A stretch of DNA of 64,000 nt from Dysgonomonadaceae bacterium zrk40 (GCA_016916535.1 CP070276.1:1798001-1862000), one strand, 5' to 3'; counted from the stretch's first letter, positions 54,213-63,208 are shown. Notes: a model not told the origin generated them from the letters alone. Made by a program: numbers and translations.

Positions 54213-54230
54213 TATCTTTGTGATTTAACA
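54213..54230 (+). promoter_or_regulatory. rex promoter with a possible autoregulatory site
   Basis: TATCTTTG at 54213-54220 is a -7 element; the overlapping TTGTGATTTAACAA (54218-54230, TTGT-N5-ACAA plus one base) resembles a shortened Rex box. Transcription would start about 4 bases before the ATG at 54231, or 19 bases before the alternative ATG at 54246. Confidence 0.45.
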
Positions 54231-54878
54231 ATGATTAGAGAAGGTATGGATGATCAGAATCATATTGCAAAAATACCGGAGCCGGCACTCAGAAGGTTAC
54301 CCTGGTACCTTTCATATGTGAAGTTACTTAAGAATCAAGGAGAGACGATCGTATCCTCAACCCAGATCGCCAGGAAAATAGATGTCTCACCCTCACAGAT
54401 TGCCAAGGATCTCTCCTATGTGGATATTCGAGGAAAGACAAGGGTCGGTTATGAGATAGACGATCTGATTCATGTCCTGGAAACCTTCCTGGGTTTCACC
54501 AAAACACACAAGGCGGTAGTGTTTGGCGTGGGTAGCCTCGGTGCTGCATTGCTCTCCGACTCAGGGCTGGAACAGTTTGGTCTGAAGATCATCGCCGGAT
54601 TCGATGTGAAAGAGTCTGTGGTGAACAAAAAGATACACGCTATCCCGGTATATCACTCTGATCAGTTCATCGAAAAGAATAGTGTCATCTCAGCTGAGAT
54701 CGGTATCCTGACCGTACCACCGGGTATTGCTCAGGAGGTGTCAAACTACATGATCAGTGGCGGCATAAAGGGGATATGGAACTTCACACCTTTCCGCATC
54801 CGTGTACCTGACGGTGTTGTATTGCAGAATACTTCACTCTATGCCCATCTGGCGGTCATGTTTAACCGTTTGTTGTAA
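54231..54878 (+). CDS. rex: Redox-sensing transcriptional repressor Rex
   Basis: 215 residues. The N-terminal winged helix (20-85) has LRRLPWYLSYVKLLK and ISYVDIRGKTRVGY-type residues (here SQIAKDLSYVDIRGKTRVGY), and the Rossmann NAD(H) domain begins VVFGVGSLGAALL. Rex senses the NADH/NAD+ ratio and represses fermentation and respiration genes. The start is either 54231 or 54246. The stop overlaps the next ATG by one base (TAATG), coupling it to the FAH-family gene. The promoter overlaps a Rex-like palindrome, so autoregulation is plausible. Confidence 0.94.
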   Translation: MIREGMDDQNHIAKIPEPALRRLPWYLSYVKLLKNQGETIVSSTQIARKIDVSPSQIAKDLSYVDIRGKTRVGYEIDDLIHVLETFLGFTKTHKAVVFGVGSLGAALLSDSGLEQFGLKIIAGFDVKESVVNKKIHAIPVYHSDQFIEKNSVISAEIGILTVPPGIAQEVSNYMISGGIKGIWNFTPFRIRVPDGVVLQNTSLYAHLAVMFNRLL

Positions 54879-55492
54879 TGAAAATTTTCGCAGTAGGACT
54901 TAACTATGCTTCGCACAATAAAGAGATGAAGCGTACGTTTGAAAGCAGTGAACCGGTGTTGTTCATGAAACCCGATACGGCTTTGTTAAAAGATGGAAAG
55001 CCCTTTTTCCTGCCTGATTTCTCAGAAGATGTTCAGTATGAGACTGAGCTGGTAGTCAGGGTGAGCCGACTGGGTAAGAACATCGCAGAGCGCTTTGCTC
55101 ATCGTTATTATGACCAGGTTACCGTGGGCATCGACTTCACTGCACGTGACCTGCAGAAAAAACAGAAAGAGCTGGGACTACCCTGGGAGATAGCCAAGGG
55201 ATTTGATCACTCTGCGGCTGTTGGTACTTTTATCCCCATTGAGTCGGTGACGGCCTTACAGGATCTTAATTTCCGGCTCGACATCAATGGCGAGACCGTG
55301 CAGTCGGGCAACAGCCGTGAGATGATTTATCCGGTAGACCGGATCATTGCATTTATCAGCCGCTTATTTACCCTGAAAATCGGTGACCTGATATTTACAG
55401 GTACGCCTGCAGGTGTTGGCCCTGTGAAGATCAATGATCATCTGCAGGGATATGTTGAAGATAGAAAACTGCTGGACTTCCGGGTGAAATGA
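54878..55492 (+). CDS. Fumarylacetoacetate hydrolase family protein
   Basis: 204 residues. The FAH fold is shown by EPVLFMKPDTALL, the metal-binding Glu residues in YETELVVRVS, and GDLIFTGTPAGVGPV near the C-terminus. Family members hydrolyse or decarboxylate small 2-oxo acids, such as acylpyruvates or oxaloacetate. Because it lacks a distinctive partner set, the substrate is open; acylpyruvase or oxaloacetate decarboxylase activity is possible. It is translationally coupled to rex and precedes porV by 29 bases. Confidence 0.85.
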   Translation: MKIFAVGLNYASHNKEMKRTFESSEPVLFMKPDTALLKDGKPFFLPDFSEDVQYETELVVRVSRLGKNIAERFAHRYYDQVTVGIDFTARDLQKKQKELGLPWEIAKGFDHSAAVGTFIPIESVTALQDLNFRLDINGETVQSGNSREMIYPVDRIIAFISRLFTLKIGDLIFTGTPAGVGPVKINDHLQGYVEDRKLLDFRVK

Positions 55493-55521
55493 GCATCCCT
55501 GCAGCATCATACTGAACGCAC

Positions 55522-56679
55522 ATGAGAAGATTACTTCAGGCCATCATTGCCACTTTGTTGTTCTTTACCGCTATCCATGTATCCGCACAGGATTACAATC
55601 CCATACCGGTAGCCATGCCCTCACTACTCTTTGCTCCTGACGCCAGGGCTGCCGCAATGGGTGACGTTGGTGTTGCGACCATGCCCGACCTCTACTCACA
55701 GTATTGGAACGCAGCAAAGTATCCCTATATTACCGGTACCGCAGGGGTGTCGTTCTCCTACACACCATGGCTGAACAGCCTGGTGAATGACATTCATCTT
55801 CTCTATGCTTCAGGTTATTGGAAACCACGCAGTGAGGCGGCTGACGCTGTGAGTGCTTCACTCCGGTATTTCACATTGGGTAGCGTCGAGGTGGGAGACA
55901 TGAGTGGTGAGTTCTGGCAAACTGTATCACCCCACGAGCTGGCTCTCGATGTCGCTTATTCACGGAAGCTTACCGAGACATTTTCCGGGTCCGTGACATT
56001 GCGTTATTTGCGGGCTGATTACTCTACAGGCAGTGATGAAACAACTCCAGGGAATGCTTTCGCCGCTGATATCGGGGGTTACAACGAGGCTTATGTCTAC
56101 CTTGGCAGATCTGAGATGCTCCTCGGTCTTGGCTTTTCATTGTCTAACATCGGAACCAAGATTTCTTATGACGGGGGTAACAGTAACATGTTTCTTCCTG
56201 CCAACATGAGGGTTGGTGCATCACTGGGCATTCCCCTGAGCGAACAGCATACCCTCTCTTTCAGCACTGACCTGAACAAACTGCTGGTGCCTACGCCACT
56301 GTTGCAGGAAGATGGTGAAACATCGGAGGAGGCACAAGCACGAGTGGATCGCTACAACAGCATCTCATCCGTTGCAGGCATCTTCCGTTCGTTTGCAGAT
56401 GCACCCGGCGGAATTGGGGAGGAGCTGAAAGAGGTGAGCTGGTCATTGGGGATGGAATACACCTACCTGAATCAGTTCTCATTGCGCAGCGGTTATTACA
56501 ATGAAAATCCCTACAAGGGTAACCGGCGTTACATATCTTTTGGTGCAGGTTTCAGGACAGAATCATTTCAAGTGGATGCAGCCTACCTGTTATCTACAGC
56601 ACAATCCAATCCACTCGATCAGACACTGCGTATCTCACTGGGATTTGACCTGGAGGGAATCAGGAATTTAATGCGATAA
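55522..56679 (+). CDS. porV: Type IX secretion outer-membrane protein PorV
   Basis: 385 residues with a signal peptide ending VSAQ (residue 22). The mature start MPSLLFAPDARAAAMGDVG, ATMPDLYSQYWNAAK and WLNSLVNDIHLLYASGYWK is the conserved PorV (LptO) signature, and the barrel belongs to the FadL-like group. PorV shuttles cargo from the secretion pore to the attachment machinery and is needed for cargo with C-terminal sorting domains. It is in the rex-FAH-porV-ispF run, a different place from porX (26036) in this window; no other secretion genes such as porK/L/M/N are here. Confidence 0.9.
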   Translation: MRRLLQAIIATLLFFTAIHVSAQDYNPIPVAMPSLLFAPDARAAAMGDVGVATMPDLYSQYWNAAKYPYITGTAGVSFSYTPWLNSLVNDIHLLYASGYWKPRSEAADAVSASLRYFTLGSVEVGDMSGEFWQTVSPHELALDVAYSRKLTETFSGSVTLRYLRADYSTGSDETTPGNAFAADIGGYNEAYVYLGRSEMLLGLGFSLSNIGTKISYDGGNSNMFLPANMRVGASLGIPLSEQHTLSFSTDLNKLLVPTPLLQEDGETSEEAQARVDRYNSISSVAGIFRSFADAPGGIGEELKEVSWSLGMEYTYLNQFSLRSGYYNENPYKGNRRYISFGAGFRTESFQVDAAYLLSTAQSNPLDQTLRISLGFDLEGIRNLMR

Positions 56680-56681
56680 TA

Positions 56682-57161
56682 ATGAACATCAGAATAGGAT
56701 TCGGATACGACATGCATCGCCTCAAAGAGGGGAGGCCACTCTGGATGGGTGGTATCTTGCTCGAACACAGCATGGGGCTGGATGGTCATTCCGATGCGGA
56801 TGTGCTGATACATGCCATCTGTGATGCATTGCTCGGTGCTGCCAACCTGCGTGATATTGGCTATCATTTCCCTGACACCTCTGCGGCGTTTAAAGATGCA
56901 GACAGCAAGAACTTGTTGAAAGAGACCATCACGCTTCTTCAAAAAGAGGGTTACAGTGTAGGGAATATCGATGCTACTGTATGTGCGGAGCAGCCCAAGC
57001 TAAACCCTCACATCCCTGCCATGCAAATCATACTGTCAGAGTTGATGGGCATAGCTCCCAACGCCGTATCAATCAAAGCAACCACCTCCGAAAAAATGGG
57101 CTTTGTGGGCCGTGAGGAGGGGATCACTGCTTATGCCGTGGCACTGATTGAAAAAAAATAG
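56682..57161 (+). CDS. ispF: 2-C-methyl-D-erythritol 2,4-cyclodiphosphate synthase
   Basis: 159 residues. The zinc site Asp10, His12 and His44 (GYDMHRL; GLDGHSDADV) and the GVSIKATTSEKMGFVGRE-like end (AVSIKATTSEKMGFVG) are complete. It makes the cyclic diphosphate in the MEP pathway of isoprenoid synthesis. It starts two bases after porV and precedes the methyltransferase-like gene by six. Confidence 0.97.
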   Translation: MNIRIGFGYDMHRLKEGRPLWMGGILLEHSMGLDGHSDADVLIHAICDALLGAANLRDIGYHFPDTSAAFKDADSKNLLKETITLLQKEGYSVGNIDATVCAEQPKLNPHIPAMQIILSELMGIAPNAVSIKATTSEKMGFVGREEGITAYAVALIEKK

Positions 57162-57167
57162 GTTCTC

Positions 57168-57803
57168 ATGGCACCTTTCAGCTGGTTAAAGCGTTTCAGG
57201 CAATCGCGCGGGTATGGTGTTCACTCTCCCTTTGCGTTCGAACTGATTCAAAAGGTGCTCTCATCCCGCACACATTATTATGCTTTTGATGAAATTGCAG
57301 ATCATCTCTCCGCCAATCACCCGTATGTTCCCCTCAACAAAACCCCACATCATCTCTCTTTCCGGCTGGTAGACCATTTCAATGCGATGAAGATCCTTGA
57401 GATTAATTCGGGTCGCGGTGTGAATACCCTCTATCTGATCTCCCCCGATAGCCGCATCCATTGCACATGTGTGGAAACAAGAAGTGAGATGGTTGCAGAA
57501 GCAATTGAGCTTACCGCAATAAAGGGGAGCCAACGCACCATTTTGTCAGAATTGCCCCGGGAAGAGCGGTTCGATGCTATTTTTCTCCATCTGGATGTGG
57601 AGTCTCCTCCAACACTCGATTCACTGATTCAGCTCAGCCATGAAGAGACTTTCTGGGTAATTGATCCGGTCAATGCCACACGGAGCAAACAATATTGGCG
57701 CAATATCGTTAATGATGAACGCATCGGAATCACATTCGATATGAAAGATTTCGGGATCACATTCTTACGGCAAACTAACAGCAAGTTGCGTTATCTTATA
57801 TAG
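57168..57803 (+). CDS. Methyltransferase-like protein
   Basis: 211 residues. The start FRQSRGYGVHSPFAFELIQ is typical of a Bacteroidetes methyltransferase-like family. A Rossmann strand with motif I in a degenerate form (KILEINSGRGVNTLYLI, near 77-93) is followed by CVETRSEM and FDAIFLHLDVE, in keeping with a class I SAM-dependent fold. Motif I has Ser in place of the usual Gly, and the substrate is unknown. It is in the ispF transcript. A 98-base gap with a weak AT-rich stretch separates it from pduO. Confidence 0.7.
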   Translation: MAPFSWLKRFRQSRGYGVHSPFAFELIQKVLSSRTHYYAFDEIADHLSANHPYVPLNKTPHHLSFRLVDHFNAMKILEINSGRGVNTLYLISPDSRIHCTCVETRSEMVAEAIELTAIKGSQRTILSELPREERFDAIFLHLDVESPPTLDSLIQLSHEETFWVIDPVNATRSKQYWRNIVNDERIGITFDMKDFGITFLRQTNSKLRYLI

Positions 57804-57901
57804 TTTCCGGTACGAAGATCAAGGTTTACGGTTTGCTGCGTTTCGGCCGGGACATTTCTATTTCGAAAATATGGTGCTTACAACTGACAATTGAAAAAAG
57901 A

Positions 57902-58462
57902 ATGAAAAAAAGTATTATCTATACAAAGACAGGTGACAAGGGTACCACTGCTCTGGTGGGTGGGACGAGAGTTCCCAAGACACATCTGCGACTGGAGGCT
58001 TACGGTACAGTCGATGAACTGAACAGCCATGTGGGATGGCTCAACTGCCTGATCACAGACAGTGAGGATCATGAATTCCTGCGATACCTGCAGCACAAAC
58101 TGTTCACTTTGGGCTCCTATCTTGCCACTGAAACTGAAAACAAGGCACCGCATGCCGCAAGCATCATTGCTCAAAAGGATATCACCCGCATCGAGGAGCA
58201 GATCGACATCACCGACAGCCAGCTTCCGCGTCTGAATCGCTTTGTACTGCCCGGCGGAAATGAACCGGCATCCAGAGCACATATCTGCCGTACCGTGGCC
58301 CGCAGGGCGGAACGATTGGTCTACCATGTGGCTGAATCATATCCCGTGGCAGAAGAGGTATTAATCTTCCTGAACCGTCTCTCCGACTACTTTTTCGTGT
58401 TGGCCCGTAAGGAGGGGAGCAAAACTGCAGAAGAAATATATTGGGAACAGGGAGATATTTAA
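57902..58462 (+). CDS. pduO: Cob(I)yrinic acid a,c-diamide adenosyltransferase, PduO-type
   Basis: 186 residues from the ATG at 57902 (MKKSIIYTKTGDKGTT). The P-loop-like YTKTGDKGTTAL start, YGTVDELNSHVGW, and the C-terminal RTVARRAERL and LNRLSDYFFVLAR signatures are all characteristic. It adenosylates cobalamin, using ATP. It may supply coenzyme B12 to a mutase such as methylmalonyl-CoA mutase, which is not in this window. Confidence 0.94.
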   Translation: MKKSIIYTKTGDKGTTALVGGTRVPKTHLRLEAYGTVDELNSHVGWLNCLITDSEDHEFLRYLQHKLFTLGSYLATETENKAPHAASIIAQKDITRIEEQIDITDSQLPRLNRFVLPGGNEPASRAHICRTVARRAERLVYHVAESYPVAEEVLIFLNRLSDYFFVLARKEGSKTAEEIYWEQGDI

Positions 58463-58472
58463 AAACTTTTCA

Positions 58473-58480
58473 TACATTTG
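58473..58480 (+). promoter_or_regulatory. -7 element for the DUF2795 gene
   Basis: TACATTTG, an exact TAnnTTTG match, 41 bases before the ATG at 58521. Confidence 0.5.
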
Positions 58481-58520
58481 CGGAAATTTTGAAACAAACA
58501 ACTAAAGAAAGGATTTTTCA

Positions 58521-58742
58521 ATGTATTGGACACTAGAACTGGCTTCCAAATTGGAAGATGCTCCTTGGCCCGCCACAAAGGATGAGTTGATAGATTATGC
58601 CCAGCGTTCGGGTGCACCGCTGGAAGTCATCGAAAATCTGCAGGAGATTGAAGAGGATGGAGAGGTGTTTGAATCGATTGAAGACATCTGGCCGGATTAT
58701 CCCAGTAAGGAGGACTTCTTTTTTAACGAAGACGAATACTGA
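58521..58742 (+). CDS. DUF2795 small acidic protein
   Basis: 73 residues, acidic, starting MYWTLELASKLEDAPWPATKDELIDYAQRSG, here quoted only by its WPATKDEL core. DUF2795 proteins are small and begin with this pattern followed by APLEVIENLQEI. Length and composition are typical; function unknown. It has its own promoter and a strong terminator, so it is likely a single-gene transcript. Confidence 0.85.
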   Translation: MYWTLELASKLEDAPWPATKDELIDYAQRSGAPLEVIENLQEIEEDGEVFESIEDIWPDYPSKEDFFFNEDEY

Positions 58743-58757
58743 TTGGTAGACAGATAT

Positions 58758-58801
58758 AAAAAAGGCCATCTCATAAAATTGCATGAGATGGCCTTTTTTT
58801 T
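58758..58801. terminator. Bidirectional terminator after the DUF2795 gene
   Basis: AAAAGGCCATCTCAT (about 58760-58774) pairs with ATGAGATGGCCTTTT (58783-58797) with a run of Ts after it. It bounds the intergenic region that holds repeat copy B. Confidence 0.85.
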
Positions 58802-58820
58802 AGGACGAGGCAAGACGAGA

Positions 58821-58950
58821 CAGGGTTCTCGGAGGCTCTAGCCTTATTCTAGCCTTATTCCAGCCTTATTCCCTCCTTATACCAACGTCAAAAATTTATA
58901 AGGTTGGGATAAAGGTAAAATAACGATAGAATATCGAAATAGTTTCCAAG
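58821..58950 (+). repeat. Dispersed intergenic repeat, copy B
   Basis: On the plus strand: head TTCTCGGAGGCT; units CTAGCCTTATT (58838-58848), CTAGCCTTATT (58849-58859), CCAGCCTTATT (58860-58870), CCCTCCTTATA (58871-58881); a weak hairpin CCTTATA...TATAAGG; and tail AGAATATCGAAATAGTTTCC (58928-58947). Copy A at 5450-5575 has the same order in the opposite orientation. It lies between the terminators of two convergent genes and carries no gene. Apart from this element the 381-base gap from 58743 to 59123 contains only the two terminators. Confidence 0.75.
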
Positions 58951-59013
58951 ATTACTGGAACAGGATCACTTTTTTATGGGTATAATGCTCTTTTAGGAAG
59001 AGTCACCTTCTAC

Positions 59014-59055
59014 AAAAAAGAGAGACTGTCTCTATCTTGAGACAGCCTCTTTTTT
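59014..59055. terminator. Terminator after trxA
   Basis: AAAAAAGAG-AGA-CTGTCTC pairs with GAGACAG-C-CTCTTTTTT through a bulged stem around TATCTT. T-rich on both strands, it serves trxA on the minus strand. Confidence 0.8.
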
Positions 59056-59123
59056 GATCCAATTACTGCAACTTATCTTTTAACACCCATGACGGACGAA
59101 AAGGTAAGAGATTGGCGTAGTTA

Positions 59124-59438
59124 TCAAAGTAGCTTGTTAATCTTCTCTGTGAAAAGGGTTTTAGCACCTGCACCCACCACCTTGTCCACCACTTCGCCAT
59201 TCTTGATGAAGAGTACTGTAGGGATGTTGCGTATGCCGTAACGAGAGGTTGTTTCGTCGTTGTTGTCAACGTCGAGTTTCCCTACCACCACGCGGTCTTT
59301 GTATTCTTCACTGATCTGATCGATGATTGGTCCCACCATCTTGCAGGGACCACACCACTCTGCCCAGAAGTCAATTACCACCAGTTTGTCCGATTGCAAC
59401 ACTTCTTCTATGTTCGCGTCTGTAATTTGAAGAGCCAT
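59124..59438 (-). CDS. trxA: Thioredoxin
   Basis: 104 residues. The active site is WCGPC (Cys29 and Cys32), with VIDFWAEWCGPC, KLDVDNND and the cis-Pro loop RNIPTVLFI. It reduces protein disulfides in the cytoplasm. It lies 26 bases after dnaE with no promoter element between, so the two appear co-transcribed, an arrangement also seen in other Bacteroidales. Confidence 0.97.
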   Translation of the reverse strand: MALQITDANIEEVLQSDKLVVIDFWAEWCGPCKMVGPIIDQISEEYKDRVVVGKLDVDNNDETTSRYGIRNIPTVLFIKNGEVVDKVVGAGAKTLFTEKINKLL

Positions 59439-59464
59439 ATTTCTCTGTTTAGTTATGATTATGA

Positions 59465-62400
59465 TTAATTGATTTTGAAATCGATGTCCAATTCATCTCG
59501 AAGGGTGTCAATAAGATGCTTGTTCACCCTGATTTTGGCAGGACGGGAAAACAACTGAATGTTCATGTGCCGTTCCTCCCCGATGATCTGGAAATATAAC
59601 AACGAATTTCCTGAATTGTTTTTCATCAGTGCCGATAATTCGGCAACCGTGGTGTCATTCAGCTTCGTAAGTGGTATCTGGATGGTGATCTTCGAAACCA
59701 GTTTATCCTTCACCTCCGAGAGCAGACTGATAGAGGCGATCTTCACTTCCAGTTCATTTTCACGGTATCGCTTCGACTGTACTTTGCCTGCAATGTATAC
59801 CGAGAGCCCGATGCGGGCGTAACGTCCGAAGTTGACACTGTCATCACTGAAGAGTGCGATCTCGTAGCTGCCAGCATAATCCTCTATCTTGAAGATGGTA
59901 TATGGAGATCCTCGCTTGGTTTGTCCCTCACGTACAGCAGTGATGATGCCGCCGAAGGTGATGTCCAGGCCGTTGAGTGACTCCAGATCCTGAAGTCGCT
60001 GGGTGTCGGCATTGCAGACATATTTCAGGATGAACTCATAGTCATCAAGCGGGTGTGCCGAGAGGTAGATCCCTATCAGATCCCGCTCTTTGTTGAGCCT
60101 TTCCAGGTCACTCCAGCGGGCTGCCTGCGGAATCTCCGGACGGGCAATCTGGAAAGAGGAATCGTCTCCGAAAAGGGAGGTCATCGCCTCCAGCTTGTCC
60201 TGTTGATATTTGCTTCCGTAGCGGATCAGTGTCTCCAGGAACTCTTCGCCCTTACTGTTGGCAGCGACGAATTGCTCGCGGTGAATGCCTGGCAGCGAGT
60301 CAAAGGCGCCGGCTAGTGCCAGGGCTTCTACTGTCTTCTTGTTGCAGGAGGAGAGGTTCACCCTTTCCACAAAGTCGAAGATGTCGGCATAGGGACCGTT
60401 CTTTTCTCTCTCTGCAATGATGTCGTTTGCGGCACCCTGCCCTACGCTCTTTATGGCAGCCAGCCCGAACCGGACATCCCCCTCGCCGTTGACCGAGAAC
60501 TTGAGGTAGGACTCGTTTACATCGGGACAGAGCACATTCATACCCATTGCCTTGCACTCATCCATGAACTTGGTGATCTCGGTGATGTTGTTCAGGTTGT
60601 TGGAGAGCACTGCAGCCATATATTCCGAGGGGTAGTTGGCCTTCAGCCAGGCGGTCTGGTAGGCAACCCAGGAGTAGCAGGTGGCATGCGATTTGTTGAA
60701 GGCATATGAGGCAAATTTTTCCCAGTCGGCCCATATCTTGTTGAGGATCTTCTCCTGGTATCCGTTTTGTTTGCCGCCTGCCAGGAATTTTTCCTTCAGG
60801 GCGGTCATCTTGTCGATCAGCTTCTTGCCCATCGCCTTGCGAAGCTCGTCCGACTGGCCACGGGTGAAGCCTGCCAGCAAACGTGACAGGAGCATCACCT
60901 GCTCCTGGTAGACGGTGATGCCATACGTCTCGCTCAGATACTTCTCCATTATTGGAAGGTCATAGCTGATCTCCTCCCTGCCATGCTTGCGCGCGATGAA
61001 GGAAGGGATGTAATCCATCGGTCCGGGGCGATAGAGGGCATTCATGGCAATCAGATCCTCAAACTTGCTTGGCTGGAGCTCCTTGAGGTACTTCTGCATG
61101 CCTGCCGATTCAAACTGGAAGGTGCCGGTGGTCTGCCCGTAACAGTAGAGCTTGTAGGTGACCGGATCGTTCATGTCGATGGTGTCGATGTTGATCTTAA
61201 CACCCCTGGTCTGTTCAATCGTGACAAGTGCATCCTTGATGATGGAGAGGGTTTTGAGTCCCAGGAAGTCCATTTTGATCAGCCCGGTCTCTTCGATCAC
61301 CGACCCCTCGTATTGGGTGACCAGCAGCTTCTCGCGGGTCTCCTTGTCTTCGGCTGTACTGATGGGTACCACGTCCGAGATATCGTTTTGACCGATGATC
61401 ACACCACAGGCGTGCACCCCCGTGTTGCGTACGTTTCCCTCCAGCATGACTGCATATTTGAGGGTGTCCCTCAATAGTGGATCGCTGCTGTTGGCCGCCT
61501 CTTTGAGCTCCGGCACATTATCGATGGCTGCTCTAAGGTTCACCTTCTTCACGTTGGGAATCCTGTCGGGTACCAGTTTTGCCAGGCGGTTCGACTCCGA
61601 AAGCGGCAGCTTGTGCACCCGTGCCACATCCTTGATGGACGATTTTGTTGCCATGGTGCCATAGGTGATGATATGAGCCACCTTCTCGCTGCCATACTTC
61701 TCGGTCACCCAGCGCAGTACCTTACCACGTCCCTCATCGTCGAAATCGATGTCGATATCGGGCATTGAGATACGGTCGGGGTTCAGGAATCGCTCAAACA
61801 GCAGGTCATATTTCAATGGATCGATGTCGGTGATGCCAAGGCAGTAGGCTGCCGCCGAGCCGGCCGCCGAGCCGCGTCCCGGTCCCACGGCCACTTCCAT
61901 CTCCCTGGCGGCATTGATGAAATCCTGTACAATCAGGAAGTAGCCCGGGAAGCCCATGTGCTTGATGGTCTCCAGCTCGAAGGTGAGCCGCTCACGGATC
62001 TCCTCCGTCAGCTCCTCCCCGTAACGGCGGCGTGCTCCCTGAAAGGTGAGATGTGCCAGGTAGTCCGCCTCCAGCTTTACCCTTATCACCTTGTCGTAAT
62101 CACCCAGCCGGTGAAAGGTTGCTTCTCCGAACTCCTGCTTCAAAAGTTCTTCGGGATACTTTTCACGGTAAGCCTTTTCGGTGCCGAAAGCGGGATCGAT
62201 GGGGTAAAAAGGCATCAGTGGTGGGTTGTCGATAGAATAAAATTCTACTTTGTCAGCCACCTCAAGTGTGTTTGTCAAAACCTCCGGCAGGTCGGCGAAG
62301 ATTTGGTTCATCTCAGCGGTACTCTTCAGCCACTCCTGTTTGGTGTAGCGCATCCGGTCGGGATCATCGAAATCCTTCCCGGTGCTGAGACAGATCAGGC

Positions 62401-63208
62401 GGTCGTGTGCGTCGGCATCCTCTTCATTCACAAAGTGGACATCGTTGGTGGCTATCAGCTTTACGTCGTACTTGCGGGCGATGCGAATCAGTTCCTGGTT
62501 CACCCGCTCCTGCTTGGGGTAGGTGGTCTGGTCGGCATCGGGACGGTCGGTCTTGTGACGTTGCAGCTCCAGGTAGTAGTCGTCACCGAACACCCGCTTG
62601 TACCACTGCACCGCCTCCTCGGCATCGCTGATCTGACCGCTGTCCACCTTGCGGGAAATCTCACCTCCCAGGCAGGCGGAGGAGACGATCAACCCTTCGC
62701 TGTGTTTTTCCAGCAGCTCCTTGTCGATACGGGGACGGTAGTAAAATCCCTCGGTCCAGCTCTTGGAAACCAGCTTTACCAGGTTCTTGTATCCTGTAAG
62801 GTTCTTGGCCAGCAACACCAGGTGCCATCCGCTACCATCGATCTTCTCCGATTGTGAAAAACGGTCGCGCCGTGCCAGGTAACATTCGCATCCCACGATT
62901 GGCTTGAACAGCTTTTGCTCTGCCGCCTGCAACTGGTTTTGTAGGGCCTCCCTCCTGCCGGCAGCATCTTCCTCCTTCACGAGCGAGTCGATTTCTTTCC
63001 TCAGCTTGGCAATTTCCGTCTTGTGTGGACCGTTTTTCCTGTTGCAATAGTTGAGGAACTCCTTGATGCCATACATCGCTCCGTGATCGGTCAGGGCGAT
63101 GGCTGGCATGCCGTCGCTCAGGGCTTTGTCTACCAGCCGTTGGATGCTGGCCTGACCGTCGAGCAGCGAATATTGGGAGTGGACGTGAAGATGAACAAAT
63201 GGATGCAT
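59465..63208 (-). CDS. dnaE: DNA polymerase III subunit alpha
   Basis: 1247 residues. An N-terminal PHP domain starts FVHLHVHSQYSLLDG. The polymerase core carries the catalytic PDIDIDFDDEGR motif, a GPGRGSAAGS loop, and YQEQVMLL; the tail has helix-hairpin-helix and OB-fold regions (ITAVREGQTKRGSPY). It is the replicative polymerase of the DnaE1 type. The start MHPFVHLH at 63208 is supported by the TATATTTG promoter element at 63241-63248. The insertion near residues 75-105, rich in Lys and Glu, is common in Bacteroidales. Confidence 0.97.
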   Translation of the reverse strand: MHPFVHLHVHSQYSLLDGQASIQRLVDKALSDGMPAIALTDHGAMYGIKEFLNYCNRKNGPHKTEIAKLRKEIDSLVKEEDAAGRREALQNQLQAAEQKLFKPIVGCECYLARRDRFSQSEKIDGSGWHLVLLAKNLTGYKNLVKLVSKSWTEGFYYRPRIDKELLEKHSEGLIVSSACLGGEISRKVDSGQISDAEEAVQWYKRVFGDDYYLELQRHKTDRPDADQTTYPKQERVNQELIRIARKYDVKLIATNDVHFVNEEDADAHDRLICLSTGKDFDDPDRMRYTKQEWLKSTAEMNQIFADLPEVLTNTLEVADKVEFYSIDNPPLMPFYPIDPAFGTEKAYREKYPEELLKQEFGEATFHRLGDYDKVIRVKLEADYLAHLTFQGARRRYGEELTEEIRERLTFELETIKHMGFPGYFLIVQDFINAAREMEVAVGPGRGSAAGSAAAYCLGITDIDPLKYDLLFERFLNPDRISMPDIDIDFDDEGRGKVLRWVTEKYGSEKVAHIITYGTMATKSSIKDVARVHKLPLSESNRLAKLVPDRIPNVKKVNLRAAIDNVPELKEAANSSDPLLRDTLKYAVMLEGNVRNTGVHACGVIIGQNDISDVVPISTAEDKETREKLLVTQYEGSVIEETGLIKMDFLGLKTLSIIKDALVTIEQTRGVKINIDTIDMNDPVTYKLYCYGQTTGTFQFESAGMQKYLKELQPSKFEDLIAMNALYRPGPMDYIPSFIARKHGREEISYDLPIMEKYLSETYGITVYQEQVMLLSRLLAGFTRGQSDELRKAMGKKLIDKMTALKEKFLAGGKQNGYQEKILNKIWADWEKFASYAFNKSHATCYSWVAYQTAWLKANYPSEYMAAVLSNNLNNITEITKFMDECKAMGMNVLCPDVNESYLKFSVNGEGDVRFGLAAIKSVGQGAANDIIAEREKNGPYADIFDFVERVNLSSCNKKTVEALALAGAFDSLPGIHREQFVAANSKGEEFLETLIRYGSKYQQDKLEAMTSLFGDDSSFQIARPEIPQAARWSDLERLNKERDLIGIYLSAHPLDDYEFILKYVCNADTQRLQDLESLNGLDITFGGIITAVREGQTKRGSPYTIFKIEDYAGSYEIALFSDDSVNFGRYARIGLSVYIAGKVQSKRYRENELEVKIASISLLSEVKDKLVSKITIQIPLTKLNDTTVAELSALMKNNSGNSLLYFQIIGEERHMNIQLFSRPAKIRVNKHLIDTLRDELDIDFKIN

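Noticed and set aside
57804-57901. Possible small gene or pseudogene between the methyltransferase-like gene and pduO
   Set aside because: The open frame is just an upstream extension of pduO with no homology or codon signal; treated as a spacer.
61958-62857. Plus-strand frame of 299 residues inside dnaE
   Set aside because: Antisense to a conserved part of dnaE; Leu/Val/His-rich composition is typical of shadow frames.
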